The translations under genes and the position numbers were made by a program. Under the pieces are notes generated by a model that ran no database searches, was not told the DNA's origin, and was given only the letters and a program-made list of their open reading frames with translations. This document shows, piece by piece, positions 26,501-33,025 of a DNA stretch of 64,000 nt. Location of the stretch: contig NZ_JALPRK010000021.1 of NCBI RefSeq assembly GCF_023195895.1, forward strand, positions 1-64,000, read 5' to 3'. The number at the start of each line of letters is the position of its first letter. The stretch's first letter is position 1. Source of the stretch: Paenibacillus mellifer. GTDB lineage: Bacteria; Bacillota; Bacilli; Paenibacillales; Paenibacillaceae.

Positions 26501-26810
26501 GGCGGGCACGAGCGTGGCCGAGTATGGACGAACGCATGGGGGGCTGACGGATCGATCGGCGATCTTTTTGAAAAAAGGATATATCGTCGTGAACTTCAAC
26601 ATCGAAACGGTTCGGAACGGGGATACCGGGAAGCCGTATCTCCAATACATCCGCGCGCCGCTGATGAACCAGTGGGCCGGGATGGAAGGGTTCGCGCGGA
26701 ACGTGATGGATCCTTATGGACGCCGCTACGTACTGAAAGACGGAGATGTGGCATTTTATCATGCGGATTTGTCGAGCTGGGATGACTTTCGTCCGCTGGT
26801 GACGCACTAG
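23508..26810 (+). CDS. Large secreted protein of unknown function
   Basis: 1100 residues with a signal peptide (about 8-32, before RGATGSD). The mature protein is Ser/Thr/Gly/Tyr-rich with beta-type sequence throughout, a Pro/Gly-rich hinge near residues 295-320 and another near 480-505. No catalytic motif, cell-wall sorting signal or surface-layer-homology repeat was seen. It might belong to the DUF5704-type Paenibacillus exported proteins, but this is unverified. Translation starts at ATG 23508 behind GTAGGTGA, 8 bp after the copper-amine-oxidase-N gene. The first third is more AT-rich than the last two thirds, which suggests a mosaic origin. A strong terminator follows. Confidence 0.7.
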   Translation: MSTLFQRIGLKTLCLVLISLIAVALFSEEIRGATGSDFGNAHITPYKDPTGDPNKRYAVGFMSYEIWSNSAGQWTTKAPGDYVGSNELYHTYSFPFPGRKVKDVTVTKFSANNPKHIEYFRNSRAGNLNELEGYFSQVNSVGTPEGISGEGTSNISFRLGVQGRLYSNDLYDVIEQEHSPGEFGAGVKAYRYYFPILFEFTLEPQEGEAVIKYFTTTGTPLDGVDGFKNETHKLVMNQPFQAEHRQNPPPNYTYKGYQKRIDKEPEGGPTEADGDPTGFKYEGNFSTYYVFYYYDKQGSPPGGDPGNPTSGCTSPSPSGNSIDVPLNDPSVSAVIRADSRGSERFNVLDGIPTTESLYGNVLAKSYLSKNKFVEMSGTCSFDITVNRTYELTWDPGKEVTDEKGNKHTEPDPQSASETVTKSYTIERKYSFWVIDNLEVYKINEAALQNYAFEGNGIRISPSGYSSPSYAATKSSGYTPPSPPSTVEAPSGSKSGGKTKPDVSGENLKTYAEDAVDEVKVKNDSLIFNGSTVMNGSQTERAGQRPGQIPAAAQISNNVLYSPGHVIPTSKTNKADQPSTGTIYYGLMNGNINGGSDKSYPIYGINSVTVHTPVVMYPGVSDDRAHNQKTTPAAGRSAIILDRPFTVMMPNSGQHTNDLGYGNRDYLKYIGSKQVRFPFDVYEGTKAAFYPKNTWIEVDKSREQFAFYLPVWVDEGFYTVEFRSIAHNAPSGATEQTNANLNLSHHIAYGTVPVDVIGRVYDFQVTDIADYNWEGVFRTATGSRTPTGNAYWVGLNGIDGAPRGNTMQYTLPIRPGSHPLYKNAVIKTGYHFKFDLKTKGNMFSPLDQIVITPSFDFIDATNGNRQPIDLYYHTGKRNYVRIGSAADQVQRYVILNDRLRNVPVEELTDTALYQYDHEYTFNQVAGIGRSQFVQWFIQKPSLKKTPVGSFSLLRLPEGVRTLIGPKTGIPSGVDPARVNAAVQRWYGEYSLPAELYAVPAGTSVAEYGRTHGGLTDRSAIFLKKGYIVVNFNIETVRNGDTGKPYLQYIRAPLMNQWAGMEGFARNVMDPYGRRYVLKDGDVAFYHADLSSWDDFRPLVTH

Positions 26811-26845
26811 CCGAAGGCTATACAGATAGGGGAATTGTGTTGCTC

Positions 26846-26886
26846 GGAACCATACCCTGGTTCGGACGACACGGTTCCTCTTTTTT
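26846..26886 (+). terminator. Terminator after the large secreted protein
   Basis: GGAACC / GGTTCC stem-loop followed by CTC and a six-T run. Confidence 0.75.
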
Positions 26887-26975
26887 CGCTAACTTCTCCC
26901 CACGATTCTGAGAATTCTATGTTACAATGTTCTAGTCTATTTTTTCAGGCAAGTGAGATTTGGGAGGACCATCAA

Positions 26976-27599
26976 GTGAAGAAGCCATGCCCGTTTATCG
27001 CCGTGGAAGGCGCCATCGGAGCCGGAAAAACCACATTAGCTACGATGCTCGCCGAGCGGTTTGATTATCCCCTGTTGAAGGAGATCGTGGACGAGAACCC
27101 TTTCCTGGATAAGTTCTATCAGAATATTGAGGAATGGGCCTTTCAACTGGAAATGTTCTTTTTGTGCAACCGGTATAAGCAATTAGAGGATACGGTGCAA
27201 AATTATGTGTCCCAGGGTTTACCGGTCGTGTCGGACTATCATATTTATAAAAACTGGATTTTTGCTCAGCGCACGCTGCATGGAGACAAACGGGAAAAAT
27301 ACCGGCAGATCTATCATCTGCTGACTGACGATCTTCCCAAACCCAATGTGATTGTGTACATTCATACAGAGCTGGCTACCCTGCTGAAAAGAATTGAAAA
27401 ACGCGGGCGCAGCTTTGAACAGGATATCGACCCGGGTTATCTGGAACGGTTGATTGAGGATTACGAAATGGCGATTACGCAGCTTCGCACGCAGGAACCG
27501 GATACGGTCATTATTACGATTGACGGAAATGAGCTGGATTTTGTTGAACATCCAGAACATTTTGAACAGATCGTTGCCAAGATAAAGGAGCACTTATAG
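26976..27599 (+). CDS. dgk: Deoxyguanosine kinase
   Basis: A 207-residue deoxynucleoside kinase. The P-loop is EGAIGAGKTT; substrate-side motifs are DENPFLDKFYQN and SDYHIYKNWIFA; the Arg-rich lid is KRIEKRGRSFEQ. It matches Bacillus Dgk closely from memory, and is paired with Dck as in Bacillus yaaF-yaaG. It salvages deoxyguanosine to dGMP. The GTG at 26976 follows GGGAGGA and directly precedes the conserved start KKPCPFIAVEG; the longer open frame upstream runs through a terminator and is discounted. The gene ends 2 bp before dck. Confidence 0.9.
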   Translation: MKKPCPFIAVEGAIGAGKTTLATMLAERFDYPLLKEIVDENPFLDKFYQNIEEWAFQLEMFFLCNRYKQLEDTVQNYVSQGLPVVSDYHIYKNWIFAQRTLHGDKREKYRQIYHLLTDDLPKPNVIVYIHTELATLLKRIEKRGRSFEQDIDPGYLERLIEDYEMAITQLRTQEPDTVIITIDGNELDFVEHPEHFEQIVAKIKEHL

Positions 27600-27601
27600 A
27601 G

Positions 27602-28264
27602 ATGAGTCATGAACTTCGCATCCCCCAGGACGCTTTGATTACGGTAGCGGGTACCGTCGGCGTTGGTAAATCCACGTTAACTACCGCGCTGGCCTCCCGA
27701 CTCGGCTTCCGTACCTCGCTGGAGAAGGTTGACACCAATCCGTATTTGGAGAAGTTCTACCACGACTTCGAGCGATGGAGCTTCCATTTGCAAATTTATT
27801 TTCTGGCCGAGCGGTTTAAAGAACAAAAGGCGATCGTCGAAGCGGGCGGCGGATATGTCCAGGACCGTTCGATTTACGAGGACACCGGAATTTTTGCCAA
27901 AATGCACGCCGATCAAGGTACGATGTCGAAGACAGATTATGAGACGTATACCAGTTTGTTTGAGGCGATGGTGATGACGCCGTATTTTCCGCATCCGGAC
28001 GTGTTGATCTACCTGGAAGGGAATCTGACGTCCATCCTGAACCGGATCCAGCTGAGAGGCCGGGAAATGGAGATTCAAACCGATGTCTCCTACTGGGAGC
28101 ATATGCATGAACGGTACGCGAACTGGATCAACGAGTTCAGCGCCTGTCCGGTGCTGCGACTGAACATCGATGATTACGATGCGACGGACGAAGCGTCGCT
28201 CGACAAGATCATCCGCCAGGCGGCGGAGATCATTCAGACTTCGCGGGCGCAGCGGGGCAAATAA
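27602..28264 (+). CDS. dck: Deoxyadenosine/deoxycytidine kinase
   Basis: A 220-residue kinase, paralogous to the preceding gene. The P-loop is AGTVGVGKST, followed by EKVDTNPYLEKFYHDFERWSFHLQ and QDRSIYEDTGIFAKM; the lid has NRIQLRGREME. It phosphorylates deoxyadenosine and deoxycytidine for dNTP salvage. The ATG at 27602 is 2 bp after the dgk stop and its ribosome site (AAGGAG) lies in the end of dgk, so the pair forms one operon. A terminator follows at once. Confidence 0.92.
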   Translation: MSHELRIPQDALITVAGTVGVGKSTLTTALASRLGFRTSLEKVDTNPYLEKFYHDFERWSFHLQIYFLAERFKEQKAIVEAGGGYVQDRSIYEDTGIFAKMHADQGTMSKTDYETYTSLFEAMVMTPYFPHPDVLIYLEGNLTSILNRIQLRGREMEIQTDVSYWEHMHERYANWINEFSACPVLRLNIDDYDATDEASLDKIIRQAAEIIQTSRAQRGK

Positions 28265-28272
28265 TTCATGGA

Positions 28273-28314
28273 GAAGCCGATGGGACTCTTGCGGGTCTGG
28301 TCGGCTTCTTTTTT
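28273..28314 (+). terminator. Terminator after dck
   Basis: GAAGCCGA / TCGGCTTC stem followed by a T run. Confidence 0.85.
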
Positions 28315-28343
28315 GCTGGGCGGGTTGGGGTTGGGGAGTGACA

Positions 28344-28526
28344 TAACGGAATCTACAGACCTTATTAGGCCCGGTGAGGGGATACACGGATTGTAACGGA
28401 ACGAGAGGCCGTTATTTGGCGCTCCAGAGGTCGATTAGCTGAGAAATGTGCTGGATAAGGTCTTCTGGTTCCCTAAGCGCGGGAAATGGCCGGGAAATAG
28501 GCGAATAAAGTCATCTCGTTCCGTTA
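28344..28526 (+). repeat. Four-box intergenic element, family 1
   Basis: TAACGGAAT at 28344, TAACGGAAC at 28394, GTTCCCTAA (degenerate) ending about 28476, GTTCCGTTA ending at 28526. Spacing is 50 bp in each pair; total 183 bp. A GGGAAAT doublet lies between boxes 3 and 4. Confidence 0.85.
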
Positions 28527-28695
28527 GCATACAGCTAGTATGCGGGGTACCCATGTTTTTCCTTGCGAATGGATGGAAAAGCTAGAGTGCACGGGCAATG
28601 TCTGCTAGAATATATAAGTTGGTTGACACTTTAATTTTGAAATTTCCGAATCAAGTTGAATAGATGCCGGCGCTAGCCGGTTTGGGAGGACCTAT

Positions 28696-31224
28696 ATGAG
28701 CAAGACAACGTTAACGCGGCAGGATGTAGAGCTGCTGGCGCCGGCGGGCGATTGGGATTGCATGCGTGCGGCGGTGGCGAACGGGGCGGACGCGATCTTT
28801 TTCGGCGTGGAGAAGTTTAATGCTCGGGCGCGGGCGAACAATTTCCGGATGGACGAGCTACCGGAGATTATGGCATTTTTGCACAGCTATGGGGTTAAAG
28901 GTTTCCTGACGTTCAACATCCTCGTATTTGAGGACGAACTGCGGGATGCGCAGGAATTGATCGAGGCGTGCATTAACGGGGGCGTGGATGCGGTGATTGT
29001 GCAGGACCTCGGGTTGGTGAAGTTGATCCGCGAATTGTCGCCGGACTTTCCGATCCATGGTTCGACGCAGATGACGATCACGTCGCCGGAAGCGGTGGAG
29101 TTCGTGAAGCCGTGGAATATGGAACGCGTGGTGCTAGGCCGTGAAAATAACCTCAAGCAAATCAAGGTGATCGGGGAGCAAGCCAAGCTGCCGATGGAGG
29201 TATTCGTGCATGGGGCGCTGTGCGTGTCCTATTCGGGTCAATGCTTGACGTCGGAGATGTGGGGCGGACGCTCGGCGAACCGGGGTGAATGTGCGCAGGC
29301 GTGCCGCTTGCCGTACGACCTAATGGTCGACGGGGAACAGAAACCGATGGGGGATGTGGCCTACCTGCTATCACCGAAGGATTTGGCGGCGATCGACATC
29401 ATGCCGGAGTTGATCGAGGCCGGTGTGACATCCTTTAAAATCGAAGGTCGGATGAAAAGTCCGGAGTACGTCGCCAACGTAGTGAGTAAATATCGCAAGG
29501 CGATTGATCGTTATTTTGATGGGGACGATACGCGTCCGTCGAAGGAAGAGATCCGTGAGCTGCAGCAGAGCTTCTCGCGCGGTTTTACGCATGGCTTCCT
29601 GGAAGGGACGAATAATAAGAAGCTGCTGGACGGGACATTCCCGAAAAGCCGGGGTGTGTACCTGGGCCGCGTAGAGAAAGTGCTGCGCGATGGTGTGGTC
29701 TGCAAGCTGGAGGCGCCGTTAAAGCGTGGGGACGGAATTGTGTTTGATGCCGGGGATCCGACGCAAAAAGAAGAAGGTGGCCGCGTCTACGATCTGCGCC
29801 GTCAAGGCGTGAAGCAGGAAGGCGAAGCCGGAGAAGGCTGGATCGTGGATATTGTGCCGGGCCGCAATGACGTGGATTTGCGCCGTGTGCATGTCGGCGA
29901 CCGGATCTGGAAGACCAACGATCCGGCGCTCGACAAACGACTGCGCCAGACGTATGAGACCGAGAAGCCGTACCGCGTCTTCCCGGTGCAGGTGCGGGCA
30001 GTGGGCCACGCCGGCGGGTTGTTGTCGACCTTCTGGACGGATGTACAGAAGGGGACGATGGTGCAAGTCGACTCGGAGCTCGAGCTCGAGGTCGCGCAAA
30101 AACGGCCGATGGACGCTGCCCTGCTCGAAGAGCAATTCGGGCGTCTCGGCGGCACGGTGTTCCAGCTCGAGAAGCTGGATGCGGAGCTCTATGGCGACGT
30201 GATCCTGCCGATGCGAGAGCTGAACAGCATCCGCCGGCGGGCGGTGGAGCTGCTCGCCGCCGAGCGGCCGAAGCCGCCCGTGTGGACCCGGGCGGACGCT
30301 GCGGTTGCGGGGCAACCGCAGCAGGCGCAGCGCCGCGGCCCCGCGGCGCCTGTGAAGCGCGGCGGAGCGCAGCTCGCCGCGTTGTGCCGCAGCCTGCCGC
30401 AGGTGCAGGCTGCATTGGAAGCCGGCGTATCCCATATCTACGCCGACTTCGAGTTTATCAAGCAGTTCCTGGCAGCGGTGGACGCCGTTCGCGCTGCCGG
30501 AGCCTGGATTGCGCTGGCGACGCCGCGCATCCACATGCCGGGCGAAAACGGCTACCACAACAACATCCTGCGCCTCCAGCCCGACGCGGTGCTGGTGCGC
30601 AACACCGGGGCGCTGTATTACTACCTGCGCCACCGGCAAGAGAACCCGTCGGCCGTGCATCCGCAATTGATTGGCGATTTCTCGCTGAACATCGCCAACC
30701 ACAAGACGGCCGAGCTGTTCCTGGAAGTCGGCTGCGACGTGGTAACGCCGTCCTACGACCTGAACATCCAGCAGATGGTCGATCTGCTCCATGTCAGCCC
30801 TACAGCTGACATGGAGGTCGTGATCCACCAGCATCTGCCGATGTTCCACACCGAGCACTGCGTGTACTGCACCTTCCTCAGCGAAGGGACCGACTACACC
30901 AACTGCGGTCGGCCATGCGAGGAGCATCGCGCTTCCTTGCAGGACCGGATCGGCATGTCCCATCCCGTCCGCGTCGACGAAGGCTGCCGGAATACGGTGT
31001 ACAACGCTATCGAGCAATCGGGCGCGGAGTACTTGAGCCATTTTCTTGAGCTAGGCGTATTCAAATACCGCGTCGAATTCCTCGAGGAAACGCCGGAGCA
31101 GGTGCACGAGGTCATTGAACTCTATAACAAAGCGCTTCGCGGAGAAATCAGCGGCACGCAGGTCTGGAAGACACTTAAAGCCACCAACCAACTCGGCGTT
31201 ACGCGCGGACAGCTGGTGAAGTAA
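28696..31224 (+). CDS. Peptidase U32 family protein, RlhA-like
   Basis: An 842-residue protein. The N-terminal U32 TIM-barrel region contains LLAPAGDWDCMRAAVANGADAIFF split around residue 12 onward and the U32 signature EVFVHGALCVSYSGQC (about 170-185), with later cysteines (GECAQACR). A middle region (about 290-530) resembles DUF3656, and the C-terminal third repeats U32-like features with a HTEHCVYCTF cysteine cluster. E. coli RlhA has U32 plus DUF3656 and hydroxylates 23S rRNA C2501, so an RNA-hydroxylase role is a fair inference. Between about 515 and 560 lies an Ala/Arg/Pro-rich linker encoded by very GC-rich DNA. The ATG follows GGGAGGA. Confidence 0.85.
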   Translation: MSKTTLTRQDVELLAPAGDWDCMRAAVANGADAIFFGVEKFNARARANNFRMDELPEIMAFLHSYGVKGFLTFNILVFEDELRDAQELIEACINGGVDAVIVQDLGLVKLIRELSPDFPIHGSTQMTITSPEAVEFVKPWNMERVVLGRENNLKQIKVIGEQAKLPMEVFVHGALCVSYSGQCLTSEMWGGRSANRGECAQACRLPYDLMVDGEQKPMGDVAYLLSPKDLAAIDIMPELIEAGVTSFKIEGRMKSPEYVANVVSKYRKAIDRYFDGDDTRPSKEEIRELQQSFSRGFTHGFLEGTNNKKLLDGTFPKSRGVYLGRVEKVLRDGVVCKLEAPLKRGDGIVFDAGDPTQKEEGGRVYDLRRQGVKQEGEAGEGWIVDIVPGRNDVDLRRVHVGDRIWKTNDPALDKRLRQTYETEKPYRVFPVQVRAVGHAGGLLSTFWTDVQKGTMVQVDSELELEVAQKRPMDAALLEEQFGRLGGTVFQLEKLDAELYGDVILPMRELNSIRRRAVELLAAERPKPPVWTRADAAVAGQPQQAQRRGPAAPVKRGGAQLAALCRSLPQVQAALEAGVSHIYADFEFIKQFLAAVDAVRAAGAWIALATPRIHMPGENGYHNNILRLQPDAVLVRNTGALYYYLRHRQENPSAVHPQLIGDFSLNIANHKTAELFLEVGCDVVTPSYDLNIQQMVDLLHVSPTADMEVVIHQHLPMFHTEHCVYCTFLSEGTDYTNCGRPCEEHRASLQDRIGMSHPVRVDEGCRNTVYNAIEQSGAEYLSHFLELGVFKYRVEFLEETPEQVHEVIELYNKALRGEISGTQVWKTLKATNQLGVTRGQLVK

Positions 31225-31231
31225 GGACTTA

Positions 31232-31279
31232 GGGAGGGAGCCCTATCGGCAGTGGTTTTGCCGTGAGGGCTTCCTTTTT
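31232..31279 (+). terminator. Terminator after the U32 gene
   Basis: A long nested stem (GGGAGCCCT / AGGGCTTCC outside, CGGCA / TGCCG inside) followed by TTTTTG. Confidence 0.8.
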
Positions 31280-31326
31280 GCATTGTGTGAAATGCAATAA
31301 CCGCCACTGCCAACGTACCCCACTTC

Positions 31327-31453
31327 TAACGGACCGTATCGACGCTATTCGTCTATTTCCAGGACGTTCCGTATCGCGTCAAATAAGGTCTCTGGAGTCT
31401 GTTAAAATCCGCAGCCCCAAACTTTAAGCAAATAACGCCCCTCAGATCCGTTG
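31327..31453 (+). repeat. Truncated family 1 element (three boxes)
   Basis: TAACGGACC at 31327, then GTCTGTTA ending at 31404 and GATCCGTTG ending at 31453 (49 bp apart). The first box of the usual four is missing and the GGGAAAT doublet is eroded. It looks like a decaying copy. Confidence 0.65.
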
Positions 31454-31612
31454 CCTCACCCCCTCCCATCACGGCTCCTTTTCCTTCTTTATAACGAACA
31501 AAACCTACTTACAAATGTCCTCCCTAGAAGGACGGCTACACCCCATAAGGACACCTGTATTCCTATCAAATACAACTTGTGGAAGGTTTGTGAACTCGTT
31601 ATTCATAGGGGT

Positions 31613-31660
31613 GATAACCGATCTTTATCGGTTATCAAAAAATCGATGATGTGTTATAAT
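31613..31660 (+). promoter_or_regulatory. Promoter with operator-like inverted repeat
   Basis: GATAACCGA (31613-31621) and TCGGTTATC (31628-31636) form a perfect 9-bp inverted repeat. TTATCA (-35, 31632-31637) overlaps its right arm; after 17 bp comes TATAAT (31655-31660). This places a probable repressor site over the -35 of the small gene at 31767. Confidence 0.6.
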
Positions 31661-31766
31661 GAAAGCGTAAACAAAGTAGATGCGAAGCGGGTTTGCTAGT
31701 ATAAAGGATATCGACGAAAATGCCCGTTTCAAGCTTCGATCACAAACTTTTAGGAGGGTGAAAGTG

Positions 31767-31964
31767 ATGTTTGAAGGATTCCTCGAGATGCAGTCGGTCG
31801 TGACCCGTGTACAAGGACGGCTGGAAATCGGCGGCGAACAAGAATATCGTAGAATTGAGTTCGGCACCGAACGTTTCCTGCACACGCCAGAACCGGGTAG
31901 TCGGATTCGCAACGAGGAAAAACTTCCTCAGCGCTTCACATGGCGGAAATTCTGGATCCAGTAA
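31767..31964 (+). CDS. Small protein of unknown function
   Basis: A 65-residue soluble, basic-rich protein without membrane segments; nothing recognised. The ATG at 31767 is chosen because TAGGAGGGTG lies 7-8 nt upstream. It has its own promoter with an overlapping inverted repeat about 105 bp upstream and a terminator after it, so it is a separate, probably regulated unit placed just before galU. Confidence 0.6.
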   Translation: MFEGFLEMQSVVTRVQGRLEIGGEQEYRRIEFGTERFLHTPEPGSRIRNEEKLPQRFTWRKFWIQ

Positions 31965-32006
31965 ATCCGGTGTGCTAAATCGTTATTAACTTACTTATAA
32001 CTTCAG

Positions 32007-32040
32007 TAGGACTTCGGGGGTAAACCTCGGGGTCCTTTTT
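32007..32040 (+). terminator. Terminator after the small gene
   Basis: AGGAC / GTCCT outer stem with GC-rich inner pairs and a five-T run. Confidence 0.7.
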
Positions 32041-32112
32041 GCGAACCATCGGCAGGGATATGGTATAATGACACCAGTGAAATTATTCTTGGAACGAGGG
32101 AGTCATGCTTTC

Positions 32113-32988
32113 ATGAAAATCCGCAAAGCGATTATCCCTGCAGCCGGCTTAGGGACGCGGTTCCTGCCGGCAACGAAGGCGATGCCCAAAGAGATGCTGC
32201 CGATTGTCGACAAACCGACGATTCAATATATCGTGGAAGAGGCGGTTGCTTCGGGGATTGAGGATATCATTATTGTGACGGGGAAAGGCAAACGGGCGAT
32301 CGAGGACCATTTCGACACCTCTTTTGAGCTGGAATATAATCTGAACGAGAAAGGGAAATATCAGCTGCTGGAAGAGGTGCGCAAATCCTCGGAAATGGCG
32401 GACATTCATTATATTCGGCAAAAAGAACCCAAAGGCCTCGGCCATGCCATCTGGTGTGCACGCAAGTTTATCGGCGATGAGCCGTTTGCGGTGCTGCTCG
32501 GCGATGATATCGTGGAATCCAGCAAGCCGTGCCTCAAGCAAATGATCGAAGTGTACGACGAGCAACAGGCTTCCATCGTCGGAGTTCAGCCGGTAGGCTG
32601 GGATGAAGTATCCCGATACGGGATCGTTGATCCCGTGGGGATTCGGGACCGCGTCTACCAGGCGACACAGCTGGTAGAGAAACCGGAAGTCGGCAAAGCA
32701 CCGTCCAACCTGGCTATCATGGGCCGTTACATTTTAACGCCGGCCATTTTTGATATCCTCGAAAACCAACGCATCGGCGTAAATGGAGAGATCCAGTTGA
32801 CCGACGCGATCTCGCAGCTAGGCGAAACGGAACGGGTGTTGGCCTACCACTTCGAAGGCACCCGCCACGACGTCGGCGAGAAATTGGGTTTCATCAAGAC
32901 ATCCATCCACTACGCCCTCGAGAACCCCGAGCTTCGCGACGAACTGATCAAATACATGTCGGAGATTATTTTGGATAGCTTGAACTAG
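32113..32988 (+). CDS. galU: UTP-glucose-1-phosphate uridylyltransferase
   Basis: A 291-residue nucleotidyltransferase. The N-terminal [23 protein letters not shown] is the GalU/GtaB signature, followed by [14 protein letters not shown] and [19 protein letters not shown]. It makes UDP-glucose for glycans, glycolipids and teichoic acids, so it supports the surface-glycan cluster that follows. The ATG at 32113 is preferred over the frame's upstream ATG at 32068 because the family begins [11 protein letters not shown] and GAGGGAG lies about 10 nt upstream. A TATAAT at 32064 may be its -10. Confidence 0.95.
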   Translation: MKIRKAIIPAAGLGTRFLPATKAMPKEMLPIVDKPTIQYIVEEAVASGIEDIIIVTGKGKRAIEDHFDTSFELEYNLNEKGKYQLLEEVRKSSEMADIHYIRQKEPKGLGHAIWCARKFIGDEPFAVLLGDDIVESSKPCLKQMIEVYDEQQASIVGVQPVGWDEVSRYGIVDPVGIRDRVYQATQLVEKPEVGKAPSNLAIMGRYILTPAIFDILENQRIGVNGEIQLTDAISQLGETERVLAYHFEGTRHDVGEKLGFIKTSIHYALENPELRDELIKYMSEIILDSLN

Positions 32989-32990
32989 AA

Positions 32991-33023
32991 AACGGCCTCT
33001 CCTTTGGGAGAGACCGTTTTTTT
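32991..33023. terminator. Bidirectional terminator between galU and the ligase gene
   Basis: AACGGCCTCTCC / GGGAGAGACCGTT stem with flanking T (plus strand) and A runs. It separates the convergent genes. Confidence 0.85.
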
Positions 33024-33025
33024 GA

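Noticed and set aside
26835..26975. N-terminal extension of deoxyguanosine kinase
   Set aside because: It would translate through the strong terminator at 26846-26886; the GTG at 26976 has a good ribosome site and the family starts there.
29585..31041. Long minus-strand open frames opposite the U32 gene
   Set aside because: They arise from GC-rich codon positions, lack ribosome sites and carry Arg/Ala/His-rich nonsense sequence, while the plus strand has clear U32 motifs.
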